A stretch of 64,000 nucleotides of DNA, from assembly GCF_009727055.1 (NCBI RefSeq), contig NC_052350.1, forward strand, positions 15,417,320 to 15,481,319, given 5' to 3'. Shown here piece by piece: positions 23,270-35,306 of this stretch (position 1 is its first letter; the number at the start of each line of letters is the position of its first letter). Source of the stretch: Benincasa hispida (Eukaryota; Streptophyta; Magnoliopsida; Cucurbitales; Cucurbitaceae). A program made the translations under genes and the position numbers. Below the pieces are notes generated by a model. The model worked only from the letters and a program-made list of their open reading frames with translations, was not told the DNA's origin and did no database searches.

Positions 23270-26184
23270 TTACCCAATAAAAAAATAGTTAACATCAGAG
23301 CAAGTGTAAGTTGAACTGAGCAACCACGCTGCAGATTCCTTGGACTCTGGAATTGCCTGCAAACCGATAACCTAGCAAAGAGCTGGCAAACCAAAATATG
23401 AATATCTATAAGAGTTTAGAGATTTTCTAATCACAGTCACATTCAAATAAAACACATGGGTGTTGTTCCCAATGGTGAAACAATAGTTGTGTTCGCTTTT
23501 CATGCTTGTGAAAGTTCGCTATTTAGTATTTACTTCCATGGTAAAGTGCAATGTTACTTTTCCAGAAGCAAGAAAAAGTTCACCTGATTGCATACATGAC
23601 CAGCAATCTTTGCTGGAAGAAACTCCCGTCTAGTTTGCCTCCAGAGGATTGTTCTTGATCCTTTTTCTTTAGGCGTGGGCTCAACCGTTGCCATCGGGTT
23701 TCTCCATTCATCCTCATCAGGAATAACAATTGTCAATGAATCAAAGTTTGGTGAACTCCACACTCTTCTACCATTGGTTGTCCTCTCAGTATGACATAAA
23801 ACATCATCCCTCGAACGTGAAATTTCATTATCTTGAAGTTTCATGACAAACTGAGCATTTTGAATATCCTCAACTTTATCGCCAATATCTAGGCTGCTGT
23901 GGTTACTGCTTGCTTCTCGTCTTCTATTACAAGTCTCATGAATAGATTCTTCAAAAGAAGGTACAGGTTCTGAATTTTCATCTCTTGGACCTCGTATGGT
24001 AGGTGTTGTCCCAGAGAGAAATGCAGCTAAATCATCACATTCTTCCTCATTAAGGTTTACCCATTTAAGGGGTTGCTTGCCTTCCTCAATAAAATATTCA
24101 CGTAATGATGCCTCGACGCAGAATATCTGGTTTTCAATGGCATCAATAAATTGTCTATGTCTTTCCAGCTTAGTACCATCCACATGTTTTCTATAGCTCA
24201 TCCTTATAGCCTTCTCAAATTCTTCCAACTAAACTTGCATCCAGAAATGACATGCATAAGTATTCTATTAAGTATTCTATTAATGCAAAAAAGTTCAAAG
24301 ACTAAGACATTGAAGGAGAAAACCAAACTCTATCACTTAATTGGAGTGGCATACAGAATAATAAAAATTAAGAAACAAATCGCTAAATATAAGGGCAGAT
24401 AAACATAAACCTAACAAAAAATAAATTTGTGTCGTAGTTGTCAACAAATGAGGTAGGAATATCTGAGACACTCTACTTTGAAAACAAAAATGAAGTAATT
24501 ACGTACAGATTATTAGTCACCTGCCATTTGGCTGTTCCCAGAGCAGTTCGCAACTCCCTGGTGAATTCATCCAAATTTTCTACGGTTAACCTTGCTCTTC
24601 TCTCTCTCAACCATGCCCTATATGTGGATTCCAATCTGACATTTAAGATAGAAGAAACGTGAGAAAATTCAAAACCATCAGATTTTGATCCTACTTGAAA
24701 GAACAAGTATTTAACAACATCAAGATATGATTTTATCTAACAAAGTGCAATTTAAAGAAAGGGATGACCAATATTAGACTCAAGTCACTCAACCTTACAG
24801 ATGCAGGGAAGATAATTTGAATCATGTTTTGTAATATGCCCTTTCTCATTGAGAGTTTAGAATCGTTTATGGAAGAGTTTGAGTTTGTTTGTTTGTAGTT
24901 CAGAGAATTTGAATCATGTATAGTTGAGAATTTTATAGATACAAATATACAGGAAACTTTGATTAAGACAAATGAGAGAATACAGAGACATCCAAAACGT
25001 CCATCCAGAGTAGATATTACATAAAAGAACCTTAAAATTTTAAAATCAAAAGTAAAGGATAGTCATGAAAGAAATTTGAATTAAGAGCCACAAGAAGCGT
25101 TGAAATATGTCACATCCCAAATATTATCCCCAGCTTTTAACCCCGACGAATGTTCTCCTATCCCTTTCCAACCAAACAAACCATAAAACGCCAAAGAAGT
25201 TAACCTCCCAAAGTAAATGGTCTTTCCCTTAAAAAAGAGAATCCTCGACAGACTCCATCATCATTTCCCAAATCTCAATCTCTGAACTACATACAAACTC
25301 AAACTCTGTCATGAATGACTCTGAACTCTCAATGAGAAAGGACATACCACGAGACATGATTCAAATTCTCTGCCCTGCATCCGTAAGCACACCATTTCTG
25401 GCCTAAAACACCAGATAAGGCTCTCAGCAAAACTTAAATAGTGATAATCCTTCACAAAGCCACTAGCGAATCTGAAAAACCAGATAATCTTTTCTCTCTG
25501 TGGGAGTGCACCTCATTTCATCTGCTATCGACATCAAATACCACAGTAGACAGTACCAAGATGAAACACCTTACAGGAAACGGCTCGAACTAGTCTGCAA
25601 CATATCCAAATGCTTAACCATTCTCCCCTCCAACATTTTGTGCTGATGAAATATCATAATCAAATCATCAGTTTTTACCAAAATCACTATTTTACATCTT
25701 CTTTCCCCTTTCCACTTCCTGTCTTCCCTCTCTCAACAACATAACAAACAACGGTTTCAAGGTATAACCCTAAACCTATAAAATCAAAACAAAAACGCAT
25801 AGAAAAGAATATGCAAGTACAAGGACACCTTTGGCAAACTTATTGGTACAAAAGCCATAAAACCAACGAAAGCTAAGGTGGAAGGAAGGCTTCGTTTATA
25901 AGTCAAGACCGTTAATAAATTCTTCACATCGTTGAAAGGGAGAAAAAACCAATATCCGGAATCAACTATCATACCCACGTGATAGAAATTCGAAAAAATG
26001 GAGAATTTCACGCACTGAAAACAAATAAAATCAATCAAAAAAGCAGAACAAGAAGTACATGATCAAATCGGCCAAACCCTAGAAGCGAAGACGGAACTCA
26101 CATGTCAGCCGATTCTTGCACCTCCTCGGCGGCGGAAAAGAAAGCATCCTTCTGCCACAAATCAAAACTCCGTGCAATCGACAT
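23270..26184 (-). CDS. Syntaxin-6 N-terminal-domain (SNARE-like) protein
   Basis: Coding exons on the minus strand are 26184-26102, 24635-24521, 24228-23584 and a probable last exon 23356-23270, giving 309 residues. All introns are GT-AG and phases match. The start at 26184 gives MSIARSFDLWQKDAFF. Residues 1-100 match the syntaxin-6 N-terminal helical bundle found in plant SYP61-like proteins (ESADILESTYRAWLRE, LDEFTRELRTALGTAKWQLE, FEKAIRMSYRK). Such domains act in SNARE assembly at the trans-Golgi/endosome. The rest (about 120-280) is acidic, low-complexity and not recognised. I see no SNARE motif and no C-terminal membrane anchor, so either the protein is a shortened relative, as in the plant 'syntaxin/t-SNARE family' genes, or the true last exon(s) lie below 23270 and were missed. 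The first three exons are secure. The fourth (AIPESKESAAWLL..) is tentative. Intron 1 (1466 bp) holds a LINE scrap. Confidence 0.82.
24792..25386. repeat. 110-bp inverted repeat around a LINE fragment, in intron 1 of the SNARE-like gene
   Basis: The arm at about 24792-24905 ('ccttacagatgcaggg', 'tttctcattgagagtt', 'gagtttgagtttgt') is the reverse complement, at roughly 80-85 percent by eye, of 25279-25386. Between them, on the minus strand near 25190-25080, broken frames read ALWFVWLERDRRTF and FQRFLWLLIQISF. That is the C-terminal tail usual in plant L1-type LINE polyproteins. The unit is therefore a LINE 3' fragment carrying or flanked by inverted arms. It lies wholly in the intron and does not touch splice sites. 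Confidence 0.5.
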
Positions 26185-26600
26185 CCCAAACCGCAGCACA
26201 AATAATTTAAATATATAAACAAGGATAACACAACAAGATCGTAGCTCGTTCAAGACGATGAATCAACCAATCGATCAATGAGAAATCCCAGCGCTGGAAA
26301 AAAAAAACAAAAACACAAGAGAAAAAGAGGAAGCAAAATCGTAATCTTCACTCCCTCTTTCCCTCTCCTCTGCTAATCAAATAAAACAGAGAATTGAGAA
26401 AGAGAGAGATGTAAAAGCGATTCCGTTCCCCTTTCTCCTTCCTTTTCTTTTGCAGAAATTGCAAGTTTTAAGCCGCTGCATTCCGCCATACCTATATTCC
26501 TCCATTATCATGACGTGTAAGCTTCTAATTGGCCATAGATTTCTTGATCTTATTCTGACCGTTTGATCGGCTCTGTGTGCGGTGATGCCCAAATCCATCT
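26185..26600 (-). promoter_or_regulatory. 5' leader and promoter region of the SNARE-like gene
   Basis: Upstream of the start codon the minus strand is CT-rich ('ctctctctttctcaattctc', 'cttcctctttttctcttg'), typical of a plant 5' untranslated leader. No clear TATA box stands out. The leader may hold an intron, but I cannot place its ends. The open frame at 26377-26598 runs through this leader and is not a gene. Confidence 0.4.
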
Positions 26601-27734
26601 GTAAAAAGAAACATCAAACATGGCGTCGGTTGGTGGAGAGGAAATACGACAAGAAAGAAAGATCGAGCTGCCCTATCCGTTCGGGCAGTTTACGGTCAGC
26701 TATTTCTCAATTAATTAACCAACTGTATTATATATATTAAATTAATTATCAATATCAGGTTGATCAAATATTCCGATTTTCTTTTTTTGTGTAACAAATT
26801 TTATGTCACTGGGGTTCGGTAATGAGTCAGCTATGTAATTATTTAATCATTTTTTTTTTCCTCTCAATTTGGTCGGAAGAAAAACTTTCGTTTAAATTAA
26901 TAATAAATTACGGAAAAAGAAACAACCAAAAACAAATTATAAATTAGATAAAGAGGGAAGAAAGAAAAAGGAAAGAAAAGGTTGTACTGGCTGACTCGTT
27001 AAAGATTAGAATAATGAATATTGCTTGGTCTTATATTACATGGAGTTGAAAATAATCATAAAAATTTTGACCAAAAAGGTATAAATATGCATTTCGTTAT
27101 TTTCGTGTTCTTTCAACGTCAACTTTTTCTTAATAAGCCATCTCAATCACTCTAAAGATTTACTGCTTGGATCTGTTTTCAAATATGAAGTGTCACCACT
27201 CTCCATTACGGTAGTATATAAGTAAATAAAGATAAATATCGTCATTGGTATAATGTTTTTTTATCCCACAATATAATACTATTATAAGTTATCTTTAACT
27301 ACTAGTATCCAAGTCATAATTTAAGGTTGATTGTATGTAAGAAAAATTCTCACTGACGTCATTTTAATGTGACAAATAAAAAATCATCCATATGTTTGAG
27401 ATATAAATATTATTTCTTCATAAATTTTAATTTTGTTTCGCATTATATAGGCTTAAAATTCTAAATCATGTCTCTATGATCGTGATTAAGTTCAAATTGG
27501 TTATTAATTTGTCAAAACGAACATAATTCAATTGACATATTAACATATTAGTAATCACAAAGTATATTATTTGAATCTCCCTACACTGTACTAAAGGAAT
27601 AACATTGATCCCATGATTTTATTGTTGTGATAAATCTTGCAAAACATTCCTAAATGTGGTTTACCCCAATAAATTTCATTATGAAGTTAAACCATAATAA
27701 TTAATCATAGTTATGAGTTATAAGGAGAAAGAGG

Positions 27735-27790
27735 TATATGATATATCTCAAATAGGTTCATATATATGATATATCTCAAATAGGTTCATA
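27735..27790. repeat. Two perfect copies of a 28-bp unit
   Basis: Positions 27735-27762 and 27763-27790 are identical, each starting TATATGATATATCTCAAA. It is a simple local duplication with no associated gene. Confidence 0.9.
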
Positions 27791-27839
27791 TAACCCTGCA
27801 AATATTTGTTAACTTTGTATATTTAATAATAATGAGCGT

Positions 27840-28150
27840 GTATAGATCGACTGGCGATATCCTTGTTACCGATGATACTCCCTGATGGATGCTACAAGAT
27901 AAATTGGTTAGTATAGATCTATTACCTCGAGCCCTGTAACCTGGCTATGTTCTCTTTGCATTTGCTACTAGATATGCTTCTGCTTTGCCATTTCTATTAA
28001 TTCTTATAGAATTTTGTCACTATGCAAATTTGATTTGTTATGTTTATAAGGTCTCTTGATTGCGCTCAGGCTCCTCTCTTAGGGGAACTCTACACTCCCT
28101 ATGCTTACTAGAATATTCATTTTCCCCTATGAAAATAATAGTTTCTCTGG

Positions 28151-28185
<35 letters not shown>
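27840..28185 (+). mobile_element. Possible retroposed sequence with 30-A tail
   Basis: About 310 bp of less AT-rich, transcript-like sequence ends in an uninterrupted run of 30 A (28156-28185). Position and polarity fit a polyadenylated RNA copied into the genome (processed pseudogene or LINE/SINE 3' end). I find no protein match in the body and no convincing target duplication, so a plain poly-A microsatellite cannot be excluded. Confidence 0.35.
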
Positions 28186-28186
<1 letters not shown>

Positions 28187-28959
28187 CGAAGCCTTATGTG
28201 ATAGGAGCCTAACCAGCTAATTAACCCTCTAGTGCAAACCCAAACCTCGAAACCATAGATAAATGTTAGATATTCAAAGAACAGTGAAGCTCAAAGTGCA
28301 TATTTGAGAAACGATCTTTGTGAGGTCCACTGTACTTTTTCTTTGACCTCAGAAGAGCATGGATACATGATTAGTATTAGTTCCAATATAAACCCTTAAT
28401 GTTAGGTCTAGATCTAATATAAGACGAACTTTAATAGGTAGGAATAATTAGTATTAATGTATTTTCCAATTACAAAATTATAACAATGATGGAGATGATA
28501 ATCATTATAGGTTAACCTAATGGTAAATAAAAGATTTGGATTAAAAGGTAATAGACTCAATCCATGGTAGCCACGTATCTAAGAAGATAATGTACCCAAT
28601 ACATGGTAGCCAACTATCTAAATCATATGATTTCTTTTTACGCATTATAAAATCTATAGGATTCAAAATTATAATGACTAAATTGAAATTCTTAAAGATT
28701 ATATGGATTAAATTAAATACAATCTATTGGAACTGGATCAAATTTATAATTAAAATTATTATAATTTCATTAAATCATATACCATGTGACATGGTATCTC
28801 ATGCTTTTCCCGCCTAAGCCCGATATTTCTGGATCCAAATTACCCAAATCGACATTGGGCCTGATTGGGCTAACTACAACGATGATATATGGAAATTAAC
28901 CAAAATGATGATATTCTACTCGTGTTTTTCAAAAAACAATATGTATATATAAAAAGGAC

Positions 28960-29180
28960 GGTTTTTAAATATAGAAAAATAAATCAAAATATTTATAAGA
29001 TATAGTAAAATTTCAGAACTATTAATGATAGAAATTGATAGATTTCTATCCGTGTCTATCAATATCGCTGATAGATTGAAATCTATCAGCGTCTATCAGC
29101 ATCTATCATTGATAGTTATAAAATTTTGTTATATTTTGTAAATATTTTCAACAGTTTTACCATTTGAAATAATTTATCAT
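28960..29180. repeat. 'gatagac' dispersed element, copy 1
   Basis: Flanks 'aaaatatttataagatatag' and 'tatattttgtaaatatttt' are roughly inverted. They enclose a core of alternating GATAGA and TCTATC words (29015-29118) that can fold on itself. Relatives lie at 33640-33830, 34490-34700 and 43615-43800, all with the same flank-core-flank plan. Confidence 0.7.
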
Positions 29181-31565
29181 ATAAAAAAGTGTGTATATAT
29201 ATATACCCCTTATTTATATTGAGTTAGATTCGTCCAACATTATTAGGGTTTTGAATAGAGAGTGTATAGATTTAAAAGAAACACAATCTCTTGTGGACGA
29301 AATTGGCATGTTGGCTTCCTTGTGAAAGTTACTTCTTTCGCCTCATGTCCCAGATTCAAGCACTGTTGTTTGTAATGGCGATTTTGATCATTTTCTTGTT
29401 AGAAGTCCCTCTTCTTTTTTTGAAGTGGGTATGGTTGGTGGGTTCAAGTCGCGTTATGTCCAGCTAGTTTATTTCTAGTTTATTAAAGTTGTTAGATGCA
29501 ATTGTTCCTTTTCTGGGTAATGAAATTTTAGTATATATTTAACACATACATATATATAACCTGGACAAATATAAAAAAGAAAAGTAACTTTATAAATACA
29601 TATGCATATTTTTTAACTCATCCAAAAATATTTTTTTTAAAGTGTATAGAGACCTAAATTACATTTTTAAACTTTGAATTATACTTCATTTAACGTGATA
29701 TAGTATTTGTCAAAATGAACTTAGCTTAATGATAATTAATATGCATGAAGTCGAATATTTAATGATAAACCATTTTGAAAAAAGAAAAGTGAAAAAGGTA
29801 ATTTGTGCCACCACTATTATTTTTTCCTTTTCGAGGAAAAAAATAAAAGAAAACAAGTGAGAAAGATGCAAACTCTGGAAAATGCTTTAACCAAATTCGT
29901 GTCCAATTCCAATATTCATTTTTCCAAGCTTAGAAATAATAAACAGACTTTCCACTTAGCTTTTCCTTTTAACAATATGGTAGTATATGTCCAAATAATG
30001 CTTTCTCATCTCTCTCGCATTAAAGATTTTTTATTTAAAAGTTGAGATTCTAAAAATGGAGACTGTGCAGTGCAGTCAATTTTGATCAATAAAATAAATA
30101 ATCTAAACAGAAACTCTCCAAATTCATACCTATATTTTTCTTTTAACCCAATACCACTTTACAACTAGCACGTACCATTATCAACTTTAAATATTTATTC
30201 ATTTATAATCCAATTGGTGATGAGATTAGCCTCCAATAACGGCCATTTTAGAGTGCTGAACTGATTATTATAGTTTATGTTTGATAGGTAAACTATTTTA
30301 ATTTAATCTATATTATACCTAATTTATATTTAAGATGTAGAACATTTTAGTATAGATTGCAAATAAGAAGAGATGATAGTTACAAAATCGTAGACATAGT
30401 AAATAATAAAGGTTTTCAAATAGTTTTACAATAACTAAATATAAATTATAATCGTTGGCAACTTCAACCCTATTTTAGTGAAATACTTCATTGAGTGGGT
30501 TATAATAACTTACTCCACTCAAGGCAAGTTGGAAGTCAAACACCCCATAGTTTGTAATTTCAAGTATATACTTTTCTTTTTTTTTTTTTTTTGGAGGTCG
30601 GGAGTTCAAATTCTCCAATATACCTTATATTTATAGTACTCAAAAATTATTTAACATCCAAATGTATACGTGCATGAAAAAGCTATCTTTGGCTAGACTA
30701 AGTTAACTTTAAAGGTATTATCAGGGTTTTTCTTTTCAATTTTTTTTTTTATAGAACTGAGGTTTATTGTCCACAAAAATATCGAGATTTTAATTTTATG
30801 GAAATTTCGATTGAAATAACAATAAAAAAATCGATTTTGATGGATATTTTTGGAAAAAGTATAAAAAAATCAAAAATAAATTTAAATTAGTAAATAAATA
30901 TTTTATGATTTCCAAACAAGTTAATATGTCTATTATTTATATTAATGGTGTTTTGATGATTATTTTTTATGCTTCGTGGGTTTTTCTATTATATAATAGA
31001 AATATTGATTCACCCTTAATATCGATGTCGAACCTACGACATTTCAACATAAATTTAATACTATGAATAAAACTACTTGGGTTTAAATTTGGCTTGTACT
31101 TTAGAAATTTTCATTCACATTTTCGAAATTTTATGAATTTGTTTTTAGAGTTTTAGTAATAGAAAATTTAATTAAATTGAAGAATCAAAGTTGATGTGAT
31201 ACAAATTTAAATGATAAAATAGAAGAATGAAAGACCTCTAGATTGACACCAATAGTATAATGAAATTTAAATTCTAAGATGATCAATCATTTAATATGTT
31301 TTATTGATTTTTTTAAAGAAAAAAATCAAATGAGAAATAATTTTTCATTAGAAAATCTAATCCAATCGAATTAAATGGAGATTTTTGTAAGGATGAAAAA
31401 TGAAATGGGGCGGGTTTGGAGAAAGTAGTTATCTCGTTTGAAATCATTTAAATATAAACCTAACTATAAGAATGGATTACTTCATTGAGATATCAATAAA
31501 TTTACAAGTTTGGCCACCAAAAGTAGTAGTGAATGGAAAAAGGTTCTTGAAGCCTCTTTGATGAG

Positions 31566-31604
31566 TTTTTTTTTTTTTTTTTTTTTTNTTTTTTTTTTTT
31601 TTTT
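31566..31604. other. Poly-T tract with one N
   Basis: A run of 38 T is interrupted by a single N at 31588. This looks like two contig ends in the same homopolymer joined by a minimal gap, so the true tract length is unknown. Confidence 0.85.
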
Positions 31605-32734
31605 AATTGTGTCTAATTTTCTTGATTATGAAAAAAATAGAAACGTTATAAAAAAGTCTTAAATGAAGAGAATAGGGCGTAGAAATAAGATGGATAAGAA
31701 TAAGAAGAAAAAGGGAGAGAAACAGTTGTGACAGTGATTTTAGGGCGCATGGTGTGGGTGGTTTGTGTGAACCGCAGGTGGGGTTAGCAAGAAAATGGGT
31801 TGAATAAATAATAGGTCACAATTCAACTAAGGATGGCTTTTAAATGTTGGGGAAAAGGCAAATGGGCCTTCTTTAATGGTGGGTCTCTCTCTATTCATAC
31901 AATCTCACTACAAAATTCAATGGCTCTCATAAAGTGTTTGTTTTAATGTCTCAATGAAAATGAAGCTTATGCCCTTGTGCTTCGTTGACACATTTGAAAT
32001 TAGGCGTTTTTCAAAAGCAACGTGGCTTAAGCCAAATCACATGAATTTTTCTTTTATCATTTCACCAGACAATGTGTAAACTATATGAATCATTCTGATT
32101 GTATTCTTTACATCATAAACACTTTAATTAATTTCTTCTTCTTCTTCTCCTTCTTTGTACGGTTTGCTTTGTGGGATTATTCTTTAGGGCTTTCTTAGGC
32201 TGAGATGTGGTGGATATATGCTACCTTCTCAAATTTTCTCTCTTCTTTTTCTTCCCTTTAATCATAATGGTTTTTGTCTTTTGCTATCCCACCAGATTCC
32301 ATTACATCTTTCTCTATCCAAATCCTGTTCCCCTTCTATGCACAATATAATAGGGACCGTGGCACTCCAATTTCAAACCTATTATCATATTATTTTAAAT
32401 AATCAATTAATCCAAAAACTTAAATTTTTGGTCAATCAGTGATTATATATTTATGATCATCTCATTATCTAATCAATATGGGATTTTAATTGCATTCCCA
32501 ACCTAATATTATATTTCAAACCAAATATATAATCTACACTCTCTTACTAATGTCTAATATGATGGGGTGAGATTAGACACACTTAACAAAATACATAAAA
32601 TAATGACAAGAAAAGGTTACAAGGAAAATTTCAAATTTAGGTGAGTCCATGAGTAACAAGCACTTGGGGCTCAACTAACCAAATCCAAGGTTGACTTAGG
32701 CCTTGAAGAAGCAAAACCATGGGTCGGAAGCACA

Positions 32735-32940
32735 CTTGAGGTCTGTTTGGATTGACTAGCTAGAGAATTTTTTTTTTTAAAATCATTTTTATTTAAACTC
32801 TTTTAATAAAAAAAATTGTTTAAATAAACTTTGAAAGTGTTTTAAGAGCTCTTTTGAGTGGTTGTTGAACAATTCAAATTTTTCTAAAATGACTTATTTT
32901 CAAAATTAAATACTCGAAAAGTTGTACTAAACATACTTTT
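32735..32940. repeat. MITE-like element, copy 2
   Basis: It begins 'gaggtctgtttggattgac' and ends 'gtactaaacatactttta', with the same internal order as copy 1 ('aaactcttttaataaaa', 'aaactttgaaagtgtttt', 'acttattttcaaaatta'). Terminal repeats are more decayed than in copy 1. Confidence 0.6.
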
Positions 32941-33639
32941 AGTCACTCAAGAAACTCAAGTAATGTTAAAATAATAACTACATTAATTTTTAAACATTTA
33001 TTAGACATAAAATTAATTATATATTTGAGAACTATTTGATATAGAAACAACACAGATCTATTAAACATAATTAAAGATTTAGAGATATGTTAGATACTTT
33101 AAAGTATGAGGATTAAACAAACTTAAAATCTAAAAATTTAGTAGCTATACTTGTAACTTGTTATTTCTTCCATGTGCCTTAAAGTTTTGGATATGTCATT
33201 GCATCTATGGAAATAAAATATTCTAGTCACGAGATAATCTATCTTGACACCTTGTTCTACAAGATTTACGTGTCAAAGAAATTGGATATTAAATTCTAAG
33301 TAGGTGGATCTATCATGGATTTAGGACTAATCTGATTATACCTTATCTAAATCCTTTATTAAACTCATGATCCTTATTGATCACTAGCTACTAGGCGAAT
33401 CCATTTTGTAAAGTCAACACAAATCATTGTAATTGTGAAATAATACCCTTCGTCGTGATTCAAATAATTGATTGAAAAATATTGACACATGTAATATAAT
33501 TAGTAATATTGTTCGAGTACTAAAAAGATGTGAAATTTTGCACATGCTAAAATATACGAGAACTTTTGCGAAAATTTTGCTTTTCGTTAATGGTTTTATT
33601 TATTAAATTTTTTTAATCTAAAGTACAACAATTATAAAG

Positions 33640-33830
33640 TATGTGTTTTTTTAATTTATTTTAAATGACAACCTTGTTAAATATATTTAAAAATATAATA
33701 AAATATTATTATTTAATAGTGACAGACATTAATAGACTACTATCATCTATCATCGAAAGACATGGATAGATCTATCAGTATCTTTCACTAATAGACGATG
33801 ACATTTTATTAATATTTTAATTATCTATTT
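33640..33830. repeat. 'gatagac' dispersed element, copy 2
   Basis: Core at 33715-33796 ('gacagacattaatagacta', 'gatagatctatcagtatc') with AT-rich flanks like the other copies. More diverged. Confidence 0.55.
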
Positions 33831-34489
33831 AATTTAAATCTTTTAATTAAGGATGAATGATATAAATAACATAAACCTTCCTCTAAAATTTTATCTAATT
33901 TATTATCCTAACCTATTACCTAATCTCTATAACCCATTCTAAATTCGTAACCTATTTTTTTTTACCAAATTTATTAAAATATACATTTTTTAGTATAACA
34001 ATAATCTGGAATATATTTAAGTTATTAGATATTTAATGTCTATGTTTACGAATAAACAAATTTGAATATACTCATTTATTTATAAGGAGGATTTCTAAAG
34101 AAATTATGGCAGTACTATACTAAGATTTAACGAAAGGAAATAGAGATTAATAATATGAAATAAATATTCACTTTTAAAAGTTAAGATATAGTAAAAAATA
34201 TTATTTTTAGATGCTTTAAAAAAGAAATACTATTTTTGTTTATTTATTGTGAACTCATTTCATTTTGTGTAATCATATCGTATTTCAAATGTTTAAATTT
34301 AATTTAAATCTTAAAATTAGTCCGATGGGTGAAGATTAACTTTTTCAGGAAATAAAACCTCTGTTATTTGTCTATCTATAAAATTCATATATATATATAT
34401 ATATATATTCACCTTGAATCTTTTGTTTTTTAATGAAATTTTGATAAAAATGTCATTAAACTTTATCATTTGTTTTTTTTAGAAAAATA

Positions 34490-34700
34490 AGTTATTCTCA
34501 AATATAGAAAAATGAACGAAAATATTTATAAAATATAAGAAATTTCAAAATTTATCAATAGATAGACACGGAAAGACTTTAGTATCTATCAATGATAGAA
34601 GTCTATTAATATCTATCATTATCTACTATTGATAGATTATGAAATTTTAATAATTTTTTAAAAATATTTTCAACAATTTTGCTATTTGAAACTTTAAAAA
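34490..34700. repeat. 'gatagac' dispersed element, copy 3
   Basis: The left flank ('aaatatagaaaaatgaacg', 'aaaatatttataaaatata') and right flank ('aaaatattttcaacaatttt') match copy 1 closely. The core at 34553-34636 has the same TCTATCA/GATAGA alternation. Confidence 0.7.
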
Positions 34701-35119
34701 TTTAGATAAAATGGATATATAAAATGGTGTGGCAATGACTAAGAACAAGAATGTAGATCACCAAATCATTTTGAGTTTCAATTTTTCTTTAAAATTATAT
34801 ATATATATATTATAGAGTTAATTTTAAAAAGATTTAAAGATAATATTGCTTTTGAAATTAGAAAGAGTATTTTTGAAAAATCAATACTTGGTGCATCTAT
34901 ATCACTATGCATTTCATTCTCATCACACAACAAAATAGATTTAAATAAAGAGATATGTAAGAAGAATTTTCAAGATGATAAATTATGATTAAATAATTTG
35001 GTGAAATACGTAACGATGATTGAGGAAATTCTAGTATCATGATCTCAACTTATCACTTGCCATAAAAATAGCATTTAAGAACTAGGTGGAATCTATGAAA
35101 AAAATAAGTAAATTATTTA

Positions 35120-35306
35120 GGGGGTGTTTGGCTCCCCAAGTTGGGTTCACCCACCGTCTGGTAATTATTAAAGATGTTTATTATCTCATTATTCGTGTTA
35201 ACTCACATTTGTCATCTCGTTATTCGTATTAATTCTCCCAATTACTCTCCTCCTATAATAATTACCAACTCAACTCAACTCAACTTTACGTGTCAAATGC
35301 CGCCCG
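35120..35306. repeat. Tourist/Harbinger-type MITE candidate
   Basis: Left end 'ggggtgtttggctccccaag' followed by 'gttgggtt..ggtaattatt'. The right end, read in reverse, gives 'gggcggcatttgacacg' followed by 'gttgagtt..ggtaattatt'. The inner 25 bases of the inverted repeat agree well and the outer part less so. GGGGTGTTTGG is the usual start of plant Tourist-like elements. TTA precedes the left end. The right flank has CTA, an imperfect match to a TTA duplication. The open frame 35174-35389 crosses it and is not a gene. Confidence 0.5.
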
